From assembly GCF_000214375.1 (NCBI RefSeq), contig NC_015578.1, positions 992,001-1,056,000 on the forward strand: a stretch of DNA of 64,000 bases, written 5' to 3'. The notes under the pieces are model-generated. The model ran no database searches and was not told the origin of the DNA. It worked only from the letters and a program-made list of their open reading frames with translations. This document shows, piece after piece, positions 51,200-58,774 of the stretch. Both the position numbers and the translations under genes were made by a program. This DNA is from Treponema primitia ZAS-2. GTDB lineage: Bacteria > Spirochaetota > Spirochaetia > Treponematales > Breznakiellaceae. Position 1 is the stretch's first letter. Every line of letters starts with the position of its first letter.

Positions 51200-52947
51200 T
51201 TATTTTTTGCTCCCCTTTTTTCGGTTTCACCCTGGCTATGGGATTCTATGATTGTGTTTAATATGGCCTCGGTTTCTGCGGCATTTTCCCCGAGCAGAAA
51301 CGCTATTTTCTGGACTGCCTGAACATTTTTTTCGATAATTTTCCGTGCCTTATTCACTGTCTTATCCCGCCTGATTTGCGGGACCGTGATGTCATCGATT
51401 ACCCCGGCGACCACTTCTCCTTTTTCTATCACATAAATATTCAGATGAAGCACCTTCTTGTCATACCGAATATCGTAATCAAAGCTCGATGCGGTTTCCG
51501 CAGAAAAGGCATCTACAAAATAATCTGAAAAATCAATAATTTTGGTAAGGTTCAGTTCGATTAATTCCGGGACTAGCTCATAGAGTTCTTCGATTTCCTT
51601 CCCCATTAAGTGTGCAAAGTTTCTGTTCGCCTCCAGAATGTGAAGGTCCTTGTCGACGATCAATATCCCGCTAGGGCTGGCCTTAATCAGGGCATTGGCT
51701 TTTCTCTGTGCCATGTTCCGCATATAGGTGGCGCACATAGTTTTTTCCGCCCGCTTTTCCAGCAAGGCCGCAGCAAAGGTCCGGCAGTTATCATACCCGC
51801 ACCTTCCGCAGTTAAGCTCGTCATCATCTCCGTATTTACCGATGGTTCTGAGGGCGGTCCGCAGTTCTGAAACCGAATGTTCCACATGGGGGCTTTTTAT
51901 AAGGGTCAAGGTCGCCTTGGGCACAAAGCCGTCCTGCAGGGTTTTATCGTCAAGCTGTTTTTCGGCGGTCGCCGCATATTGCAGCAGATATGCCCGGCGC
52001 ATAATCTCCGATGTGTCCCGTGTAGTGCAGGGGCCGTTAACACAGCCCCCGGGGCAGGCCAGCAGTTCAAGAAACAGGGGCGCGGGAAGATCCCCGGGCG
52101 AAAAATCGTTCTTTAACAGTTTTGCTATTGCATTGATCCCCGACACAGACATCCTTGACACCCCGGAAAAAGACTTGTAGTTTTCCAGCGAATGGGTCAT
52201 CCCGCCGTCAACGGGATAGTAGACGCCCTTGGCAGCCCTACAAGGTACAAAGCCGTCCTCCCCGGCTTCGATATCCTCAGGGCTAATGCCTTCCTGGGCG
52301 AACCAGTTTCTCAGCTCATCAAAGGTAAGGGCAGCGTTTATCTCCCGCATCTGGTCAGCTTCCCTTTTTTTTGCAATACAGGGGCCAATAAAAACCACGG
52401 CAATTTTATCGCCATACAGTTTCCGCAGATATACTGCGTGGGACAGCAGGGGCGATGCCCGGTCATTAAGGTAGGGAACAAAGGCCGGGGCATTCTGCTT
52501 GACATACATAACAACGCTGGGGCAGGCAGAGGACAGAAAAAGCCGTTGGTTGTTTTCAGGCTCCTTTTCCAAATCCGCCGCGATATCCGCAGAGACAAAG
52601 TCGGCCCCCAGGGCGGTTTCGGAAACCCCAAAAAACCCCAGCTTTTTCAGGGCCCCGATAAATTTCGCCTGGGGAAGCCCATGAAACTCCGAAGCATAGG
52701 CGGGTGCAATTGAGGCATAGACCTTGACCCCCCGGCTTATCAGTTTTTTGACCTGATCCACATCGTTTCGGACGCGCTTGGCCCTGGCGGGGCAACTGAT
52801 AACGCAATTCCCACAGTAGATGCAGATCTTTGGTATTATTTCAGCGTGTCCGTCCTTAACCTGGATTGACTTCACCGGGCAGCGGCTGATGCACTTGAAG
52901 CAATCCTGGCATTCTGATCGTTCTGTATAAATGGGGTATTGAATCAT
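51196..52947 (-). CDS. Sensory [FeFe]-hydrogenase-like protein with PAS (HydS-like)
   Basis: The 583-aa protein has two N-terminal 4Fe-4S clusters (Cys13/16/19/23; Cys42/45/48/52). An H-cluster domain follows with the four ligands in order: S-A-C-P-S (Cys142), I-G-P-C-I-A-K-K (Cys190) and A-C-P-G-G-C (Cys298, Cys302). Next is an extra Fe-S motif C-G-R-C-G-Y-D-N-C with a later Cys (380, 383, 388, 405), and a PAS domain (about 415-520). This matches putative H2 sensors rather than catalytic enzymes. The partner phosphatase overlaps by 4 bp. Confidence 0.9.
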   Translation of the reverse strand: MIQYPIYTERSECQDCFKCISRCPVKSIQVKDGHAEIIPKICIYCGNCVISCPARAKRVRNDVDQVKKLISRGVKVYASIAPAYASEFHGLPQAKFIGALKKLGFFGVSETALGADFVSADIAADLEKEPENNQRLFLSSACPSVVMYVKQNAPAFVPYLNDRASPLLSHAVYLRKLYGDKIAVVFIGPCIAKKREADQMREINAALTFDELRNWFAQEGISPEDIEAGEDGFVPCRAAKGVYYPVDGGMTHSLENYKSFSGVSRMSVSGINAIAKLLKNDFSPGDLPAPLFLELLACPGGCVNGPCTTRDTSEIMRRAYLLQYAATAEKQLDDKTLQDGFVPKATLTLIKSPHVEHSVSELRTALRTIGKYGDDDELNCGRCGYDNCRTFAAALLEKRAEKTMCATYMRNMAQRKANALIKASPSGILIVDKDLHILEANRNFAHLMGKEIEELYELVPELIELNLTKIIDFSDYFVDAFSAETASSFDYDIRYDKKVLHLNIYVIEKGEVVAGVIDDITVPQIRRDKTVNKARKIIEKNVQAVQKIAFLLGENAAETEAILNTIIESHSQGETEKRGAKNK

Positions 52948-52953
52948 GGGGGA

Positions 52954-52982
52954 ATTATAGCAGTATCAGGGGGCGGTTTCAA
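52954..52982 (-). promoter_or_regulatory. Promoter of the H2-sensor gene (leaderless)
   Basis: Minus strand: TTGAAA (52977-52982), 17-bp spacer, TATAAT (52954-52959), then exactly 6 nt to the ATG at 52947. No Shine-Dalgarno site can fit. Confidence 0.8.
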
Positions 52983-53233
52983 CTGGTGGGATGGTTTAGC
53001 GCGATTCTCAGGGTTAAGCCATGGTGGCTCATTCTCCGGGAGAGGCATCCCCGCCCCTCCCGGAGGCTTGGGTCAATATGGGAAAACGGGTATTGCGTCA
53101 TACCGTTATTTGTAACAAAGGGCTGAAGTATTCTGTTATATTTTGCAATGGTTTGAGGCTCTTTTTTATGTAAGTTCTTTACTTCGGTCTTGATCCTATA
53201 CTTACCAAAAGCAATGACAGTATTTATAACTGC
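52983..53233. other. Intergenic region with one hairpin
   Basis: No credible gene lies here. A 9-bp stem CTCCGGGAG/CTCCCGGAG (53034-53042 with 53057-53065) is the only clear structure. Base composition falls sharply in G+C after about 53100, marking the edge of the accessory island. Confidence 0.5.
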
Positions 53234-53262
53234 TTGAGTAATTTTTACCAATATTTTATACT
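53234..53262 (+). promoter_or_regulatory. Promoter of the ASCH gene (leaderless)
   Basis: TTGAGT (53234-53239), 17-bp spacer, TATACT (53257-53262), then exactly 6 nt to the ATG at 53269. Confidence 0.75.
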
Positions 53263-53268
53263 TTTTCT

Positions 53269-53787
53269 ATGAAAACTATATCGATACGACAGCCGTATGC
53301 TACACTTGTTTGTAAAGGGATAAAAGCTGTTGAAAATAGGGCTTGGGATACTAAATATCGGGGGAAGCTGCTTATTCACGCTTCCGGCAAGCCGCTTGCA
53401 TGGCCAGAATTAAAATATATGCCGGATATTTTTACTAAATACCATCTTAAATATTATGGGTATGACCCTCTGCCTAAAGATGCCCCGGATTCTTTTAGAG
53501 GGTATATTCAATTTTTAAATGAGATAGTTAAGCTGTATGGTTTGGGCGAGAAACTTACTTATAAAATGCCTGTAGACGAAGCAAAAAATGCTGCCAAGAA
53601 ATATGGGTTTATTATGCCTAGTCAATGTATTGTCGGGGAGGCTGAGCTGGTCGATATTATCGATGATTCGCAAGATGAATTTGCTGAGCCTTCTTGCTTG
53701 CACTGGATTTTTGACAAGGCTGTTTTGTATGAAAAACCGATTATGAATGTGATGGGGAAATTGCGGTTATGGGAGTATGAAAAATAG
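53269..53787 (+). CDS. ASCH-domain protein
   Basis: The 172-aa protein begins with the ASCH signature: S-I-R-Q-P-Y-A-T-L-V-C-K-G-I-K, V-E-N-R-A-W-D-T-K-Y-R-G, L-L-I-H-A-S. ASCH folds resemble PUA and bind RNA or modified nucleotides; some act as N4-acetylcytidine amidohydrolases. The gene is AT rich and marks the start of the accessory island. The specific role is unknown. Confidence 0.85.
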   Translation: MKTISIRQPYATLVCKGIKAVENRAWDTKYRGKLLIHASGKPLAWPELKYMPDIFTKYHLKYYGYDPLPKDAPDSFRGYIQFLNEIVKLYGLGEKLTYKMPVDEAKNAAKKYGFIMPSQCIVGEAELVDIIDDSQDEFAEPSCLHWIFDKAVLYEKPIMNVMGKLRLWEYEK

Positions 53788-53798
53788 TTCTGCCCTTT

Positions 53799-54398
53799 TC
53801 ATTTTAGCAATTTCCTGTTTTCGACAGATACCAGTATAGTCATTTGCTGGATAGCGATTTTGTTCAACCGTTTGAGGCGTTCGTGCTGTTCTATTCCGTC
53901 ATTTATCAGGACGGCGTTGATATTTTCCGTGTTTGAAAGGCATATCAGTTCATTAATATCGGCGTAATCCCGGATATTTCCTTTTTGATTGGGGTTTTTG
54001 TCCCGCCATTCTTTGGCGGTAAGACCAAAGAGGGCGACGTTCAGGACATCGGCTTCATTGGCATAGATAATGGAGGTCTGCTTTTTGGTTAATTCGGGAG
54101 GTATAAGGTTTTGTTTTATGGCATCGGTGGTATCAATCCATTTTTGAGGGGACAGGGTAAAGGCGTTTAATCCGGCTTGTTTTCTAAACCCCTCGAATTC
54201 GAGGGGTTTAAAGCTGGGGTTATAAAGGGTTTCCTAAATTCCCAGATACTCTATGGTGTTCCGGTTGCGTAGCCAGTTGGCTATGACTGCCGTAGGGTCA
54301 TCAGATTTGAACCTGGCAATATCGGTTAAGGAGATATAGTCGTTTTCATTGTTTTGGATGATGGTTACATCGGTATTTTTTACAGTGATTTTTTCCAT
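53799..54398 (-). pseudogene. KilA-N protein, broken by amber stop and deletion
   Basis: From ATG 54398 the minus strand reads M-E-K-I-T-V-K-N-T-D-V-T-I-I-Q, a KilA-N start, but codon 55 is TAG (54234-54236). The neighbouring paralog has TGG (Trp) there (L-G-I-W-E versus L-G-I-stop-E). The frame then continues open to 53799 with the usual family C-terminus (N-L-I-P-P-E-L-T, A-D-V-L-N-V-A-L-F-G-L-T-A-K-E-W-R-D). The middle of the family, including the G-R-Y-G-G-T region, is missing between T-T-D-A-I and K-Q-N-L. So both a nonsense change and an internal deletion are inferred. Confidence 0.8.
54185..54210. repeat. 26-bp perfect palindrome inside KilA-N pseudogene
   Basis: A perfect 26-bp palindrome centred on GAATTC (54195-54200), with arms beginning TAAACCCCTC. 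It encodes F-K-P-L-E-F-E-G-F in the KilA-N frame. Confidence 0.9.
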
Positions 54399-54436
54399 GA
54401 TAACTCCTTTGGGTTATTCCGACATTTGGAAGCGTT

Positions 54437-54784
54437 TCATTTGCCAATAACCCTATCGGAACCTAGGTTCTTGGTGCCACCATATCTGCCCGTCTTTGGC
54501 TGTAGGCTTATGACGGTGGTTAGCTCTACCAGCTCTTTGAAGCTGACTTTGAAACTGTTCAAACCGGACTTCCCTTTAATTATGGCGAATTCGCCATAAT
54601 TAAAATCGGGGTTATGTATCTGTTCCCATATCCCTATATATTCCAGGGTATTACGATTTCGAAGCCAATCGGTAACAAAAAAGTCGCCGTCTTTGACTTT
54701 TAACATATCAGTGATACAGATATAGTCTTGATCGGCAATCTGCATTACGGTAATTTCTGTGTTCTGTACTGTGATTTTAGCCAT
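54437..54784 (-). CDS. KilA-N domain protein, C-terminally truncated
   Basis: The 115-aa product (M-A-K-I-T-V-Q-N-T-E-I-T-V) follows the KilA-N family: D-W-L-R-N-R-N-T-L-E-Y-I-G-I-W-E, N-P-D-F-N-Y-G-E-F-A-I-I-K, L-Q-P-K-T-G-R-Y-G-G-T. Family members continue after Y-G-G-T with an A-H-K-D-I-A type region and a long C-terminal domain; here it ends 11 residues later, so the gene is probably decayed. KilA-N proteins are phage or virus-type DNA-binding modules. It lies downstream of DUF1016. Confidence 0.8.
   Translation of the reverse strand: MAKITVQNTEITVMQIADQDYICITDMLKVKDGDFFVTDWLRNRNTLEYIGIWEQIHNPDFNYGEFAIIKGKSGLNSFKVSFKELVELTTVISLQPKTGRYGGTKNLGSDRVIGK
54575..54604. repeat. 30-bp perfect palindrome inside KilA-N gene
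   Basis: A perfect 30-bp palindrome centred on GAATTC (54587-54592), with arms beginning TTTAATTATGGC. It encodes F-N-Y-G-E-F-A-I-I-K, at the same codons as the different palindrome in the paralog at 54185-54210. Confidence 0.92.
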
Positions 54785-54843
54785 ATAGATACTCCTTTCA
54801 GATTTAATTTGTAAAGCTGGACACTTTTTGACTAAGTTCAGGC

Positions 54844-55842
54844 TTATGTATTTGTTCCCTCGCTTTCAGAAATTTCCGTCAATTCAGCTAGCTTTTTCCT
54901 AAGGATTTTTTTGTCAGGAAGTTTAAGAGTGTATTCAGCAATAAGAGCCGGGGTTAGGCTTCTGCTGAGGGCGTATTCTACGACGGTGTCGTCTTTGGAG
55001 GCACAAAGGATTAGGCCGACACTCGGATTTTCGTGGGGTTTTTTTATATCCCGGTCCAGGGCTTCAAGATAAAAGTTGAGCTGCCCTAAATGCTCGGGGC
55101 TGAATTTGCCTACTTTTAATTCGATGGCTACAAGGCAGGTTAATTCACGGTTATAAAAGAGCAAATCGATGTAGAAATCCTGATTACCAACTTGTACCCG
55201 GTATTCTTCACCAATAAGGGAGAAATCCTTACCGAATTCCAGGATAAACTTTTTCAGATTGGCAAGGATTGAGTGTTGCAAATCTTTTTCATGGTGTTTT
55301 TCAGGGAGATTGATAAATTCCAGGGTGTAATTATCACGAAGCACTGCAAGGCCATTACTTTTCTCTATAAGGCTTTTATTCTTCTTATTTGAGATCATGG
55401 TCCGTTCAAATAACATACTGTCTATCTGCCGTTCAAGTTCCCGTTTTGAATAGTTGTGCTTTATGCATAATCTGATATAAAATTCCATTGATTCATCGCT
55501 TTTTGCGCCGGCCATTATGAGGAGATTATTAGACCAGGTAATTTCTCTCACCAGTGGTGAGAGTTTTGACTTGTCTTTATAAATCTCATAAAATTGTTTC
55601 ATTCTCCAGACGTTTTGAGGGGAAAACCCGTTAATGTCCGGATATTTGGATTGAACAAATTGTGAAAATTCCCGGATTGTGCCTTTTCCCCAACCGTTTT
55701 CAAGGACTTTCTGGCTTATATATTCGCCGACATCCCAATACATATCGATAAAAGCTTTGTTTACCGATTTATATATTTTAGCCTTGGCTTTTTCGATAAT
55801 GGAGACTATTTCGGTAAAATGAGCGGTTAATTCATTTGGCAT
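54844..55842 (-). CDS. DUF1016/YhcG-family PDDEXK nuclease
   Basis: The 332-aa protein has the DUF1016 N-terminal winged-helix region (Y-W-D-V-G-E-Y-I-S, G-W-G-K-G-T-I-R-E-F-S, F-S-P-Q-N-V-W-R-M-K-Q-F-Y) and the C-terminal nuclease domain with F-Y-I-D-L-L-F-Y-N and V-A-I-E-L-K-V-G-K-F (D...E-x-K). Such genes are frequent next to restriction systems; their target is not firmly known. Here it lies between KilA-N genes and a zinc-hook ATPase. Confidence 0.9.
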   Translation of the reverse strand: MPNELTAHFTEIVSIIEKAKAKIYKSVNKAFIDMYWDVGEYISQKVLENGWGKGTIREFSQFVQSKYPDINGFSPQNVWRMKQFYEIYKDKSKLSPLVREITWSNNLLIMAGAKSDESMEFYIRLCIKHNYSKRELERQIDSMLFERTMISNKKNKSLIEKSNGLAVLRDNYTLEFINLPEKHHEKDLQHSILANLKKFILEFGKDFSLIGEEYRVQVGNQDFYIDLLFYNRELTCLVAIELKVGKFSPEHLGQLNFYLEALDRDIKKPHENPSVGLILCASKDDTVVEYALSRSLTPALIAEYTLKLPDKKILRKKLAELTEISESEGTNT

Positions 55843-55887
55843 TGTTAAGCAAATCCTCCAATATAGTATTGGTTTATGGCGGTATTT

Positions 55888-55980
55888 TCAAGCATTTTGA
55901 TTTACCTTGGGAAGGGGAAGGTTATATCCGGCAATATACCCTACGGTGATTTTTATATTCTGTACCGTTATTTTAACCAT
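55888..55980 (-). pseudogene. KilA-N N-terminal remnant
   Basis: From an ATG at 55980 the minus strand reads M-V-K-I-T-V-Q-N-I-K-I-T-V, very close to the intact N-terminus at 54784, then soon loses similarity and stops; the left end is approximate. The upstream bases (AAGGAGTGACATAT) also resemble the leader of the 54784 gene. It is a third decayed KilA-N copy. Confidence 0.6.
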
Positions 55981-56067
55981 ATATGTCACTCCTTTCGTAT
56001 TTAATTTATAGTATCAAAGACATTTCATATTAATAAACGTATGAACCCTCATATACAATAAATGATT

Positions 56068-58731
56068 TTATCCTGTCTTTATTCTTGTGGTAATATCAAA
56101 TGAAATAACATTTGTTTCAATTGATTTCACAAGATCAAGAAGATTGGAAATGTCTGTCAATTCAAATTCTGGTAAATCATCTTCCTCATGCGTTCCCTTG
56201 TTAAGTAAATTCCACATATATTGTCCTTTCAACTTTTCAAACAAATTATAGATATCCGATTTATTATCTATTTTTTTTAATTTTTCTTTAAGTGCATCAA
56301 TAAGACTAGATAAATCTGGTTTAGAGTTAGGAGAACGCATTGATACAGAGAGATCGCTTTTCATTTTTTTCCCGATTTTTTTCCAAAGATTTTCTGCAAT
56401 ACTTTCAACTGCTTGGCGGCACTTTGAGGCCACATCTTTTAGTTCGTTTTTTTCAAAATGCTTTTGGGCCTGCACTAAATAATGAGATGAATCACCGATG
56501 GAGAATTTGATACCACGAACAGAATTTAATTCAGTGGGATAAAAGTAATATTGCGTTACTTCTTTTTGCGTTCTTTTTACACCTAGTTTATTTTCCAATA
56601 TTCTAATAAACATTTCACCATGACATGTAATAATCAGTTCCCTATTTTTAAAATCAGAGTTGTTCATTAATAGTTCTGCTATTCCACTTCTATGATCATC
56701 GTCAATGGCATTAACAATATCATCAAAAATAATAAAACCAATATTTTCACTAATTACCTTTGCCAACAATATTGAAAGTCCCAAGACTCTTATATGCCCT
56801 TCGCTTAAAATATGCAGAGCGTCATAGCTATCGGTAGAACTAAAAAACTTTATCATGATTTTTTCACCTGATCCGGAAGGCAGTATTATGTTTTCAAGTT
56901 TTTCAAAATCTGAATCATGATCGTTTATAATATTGTAATAGTTTCTTACTTTTTCGGAAAGCCCAGCAGCAAATAATGATGGTAAACCATTGCGATATTT
57001 CTTTAATTGCGATATAATATTATTGTACGCATTTATATATTTTTTATATTCCATAACTTGATTGTTTTCATTTTCGATTTCTTTAAACATCGGTTCATTT
57101 ATTTTTTCAAAATTTTCCAATGACAAATTAATACGATCTATTTCATCATTAACTAATTTCTCATTTGCAGTTAATTCGGATAACCTATTATTAAATATAT
57201 GATATTTCTGTATTTCACTATCACTGGTTTCTTTTTCTTTTCGTTTCTGATTTAACAAATCATTATGTTTTTGTATCAATGATTTAATCTCTGGATATTT
57301 TTTAGATTCATTTTCCACTATAGTAATTTCATTTGAAATAATAGAAAGGTTAAGAAAAATTGAAGCAATGTCTGTAAATGTCTGCTCGGTTAATTTGCTT
57401 AAAAATCCATCGTAATCTATAACTCCCAAATATTCATTTATTTCCTGAATGTTTTTGTCCAGCTCGCGTATTTGACGTTCAACACTTTTTGCCACGTTAG
57501 GAATTTTGCTTTGTAGCTCTGTTAAGCTTTTTAGTTTATTAATCTCTGATCGTGCATTTATAAATGGATTGGAAATAGTCTGTGTAATTGGAGTTTTGCA
57601 TGCTGGACAAATAGATTTGTCTGAATCGGCAATATTTTCAATTGCAACAATGGCTGAATATAGTTCCTTATAATTTAAATCAGAAGATAGTTCGTATAGA
57701 CATCTAATATCTGTGTTTAATTTTGAAGTGTCGGAATGCAATTCAATTGTTTTTTTTGATACATTATCAATCGTTTCCGTTTTTATATCTTCCGATATTT
57801 GCTGTGCTTTCTGTTTTTGTAATTCTTCAATTTTCCCACCAGTTCCATTAGTCCCATTCAAAAATATATATAATTCGTCTCTGTTTTTAATATCTTTATT
57901 TCCGACTTCATCTATAAGTGTATTTACATTAGTTGAAATTTCTTCAAATTTTTTCTTATTCTCTACAAGTCTTTGTTTCTCCGATTCATTTTTTTCAATT
58001 TCAATTTTAAATAAATCTGCTTTAGGTGTATTTGTAGGAAGATATTGAAAATTATCTGTAAATCCATCTACAAAATCGCTAAAGGCATCAAGGCCAAATA
58101 AAGCCGCGATACGATTTTTTTGCTCATTGGGGGTATTTGCGGATATACGAGCAAATCCATCTATACGATTTTTTTCTATAAATGCAAAACGAAATCTTTC
58201 CTGATTTTTTATTATATTTTTCTTTTGCCCTGCGGAATCAATATAATAGACAATTGGAACTTCTGATATTTTCCTGCCAACATTTTGTATATAAAAATCA
58301 AGAGGTATTCGTTTTGCTTCAGCTTCTGAAATTTCGCCAAGAAGGGCGTATTCAAGGCCCTCACAAAAACTTGATTTACCAGAACCATTGGGCCCGTAAA
58401 GAAATGTATATTTTTTGTCAAATATGAAATGTTCCTGTGAGGTAAAACCTCGAAACGGACCTATCTCTAATTCATATATTCTTTCACATGAATCAATTTT
58501 AGCAGCATCTTTTTCTCCATTTATTGATAGTATTCCGGGTATAGTATCTTTTTCTTTTAGGATTAATTCCGAAATTTTTTTCGCCCGCTGGCCTGATGCC
58601 GTACCAAGAGAGGAAAGTAAATCAAAATTAGAAATGATTATATTGAGTAGTTTTATATCCATATCGGATAATGATTGTATATTTAATAGCCTAATCCAAT
58701 TTAATAACTCCCTTTTTGCAATTTCATTCAT
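56068..58731 (-). CDS. Rad50/SbcC-like zinc-hook ATPase (RloC-like)
   Basis: The 887-aa protein has Walker A Y-G-P-N-G-S-G-K-S-S (residues 113-121), two long coiled coils around a C-P-A-C zinc hook (about 380), an ABC-type signature L-S-E-G-H-I-R-V-L, and Walker B I-I-F-D-D-I-V-N-A-I-D-D. About 150 C-terminal residues follow the ATPase and look like a helical HEPN/DUF4145-type domain, but I see no clear R-x4-6-H. It is co-directional with the Type ISP gene (43-bp gap), like RloC, which guards restriction systems. Whether it has nuclease activity is not shown. Confidence 0.8.
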   Translation of the reverse strand: MNEIAKRELLNWIRLLNIQSLSDMDIKLLNIIISNFDLLSSLGTASGQRAKKISELILKEKDTIPGILSINGEKDAAKIDSCERIYELEIGPFRGFTSQEHFIFDKKYTFLYGPNGSGKSSFCEGLEYALLGEISEAEAKRIPLDFYIQNVGRKISEVPIVYYIDSAGQKKNIIKNQERFRFAFIEKNRIDGFARISANTPNEQKNRIAALFGLDAFSDFVDGFTDNFQYLPTNTPKADLFKIEIEKNESEKQRLVENKKKFEEISTNVNTLIDEVGNKDIKNRDELYIFLNGTNGTGGKIEELQKQKAQQISEDIKTETIDNVSKKTIELHSDTSKLNTDIRCLYELSSDLNYKELYSAIVAIENIADSDKSICPACKTPITQTISNPFINARSEINKLKSLTELQSKIPNVAKSVERQIRELDKNIQEINEYLGVIDYDGFLSKLTEQTFTDIASIFLNLSIISNEITIVENESKKYPEIKSLIQKHNDLLNQKRKEKETSDSEIQKYHIFNNRLSELTANEKLVNDEIDRINLSLENFEKINEPMFKEIENENNQVMEYKKYINAYNNIISQLKKYRNGLPSLFAAGLSEKVRNYYNIINDHDSDFEKLENIILPSGSGEKIMIKFFSSTDSYDALHILSEGHIRVLGLSILLAKVISENIGFIIFDDIVNAIDDDHRSGIAELLMNNSDFKNRELIITCHGEMFIRILENKLGVKRTQKEVTQYYFYPTELNSVRGIKFSIGDSSHYLVQAQKHFEKNELKDVASKCRQAVESIAENLWKKIGKKMKSDLSVSMRSPNSKPDLSSLIDALKEKLKKIDNKSDIYNLFEKLKGQYMWNLLNKGTHEEDDLPEFELTDISNLLDLVKSIETNVISFDITTRIKTG

Positions 58732-58774
58732 AATTGTACTCGCTCATTCGTAAGAAATGTATTGCCTATCATTT

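Noticed and set aside
54234-54236. Pyrrolysine or other UAG recoding in the KilA-N gene
   Set aside because: The paralog has Trp (TGG) there, no pyl genes are in view, and the same gene also carries a deletion, so decay is simpler.
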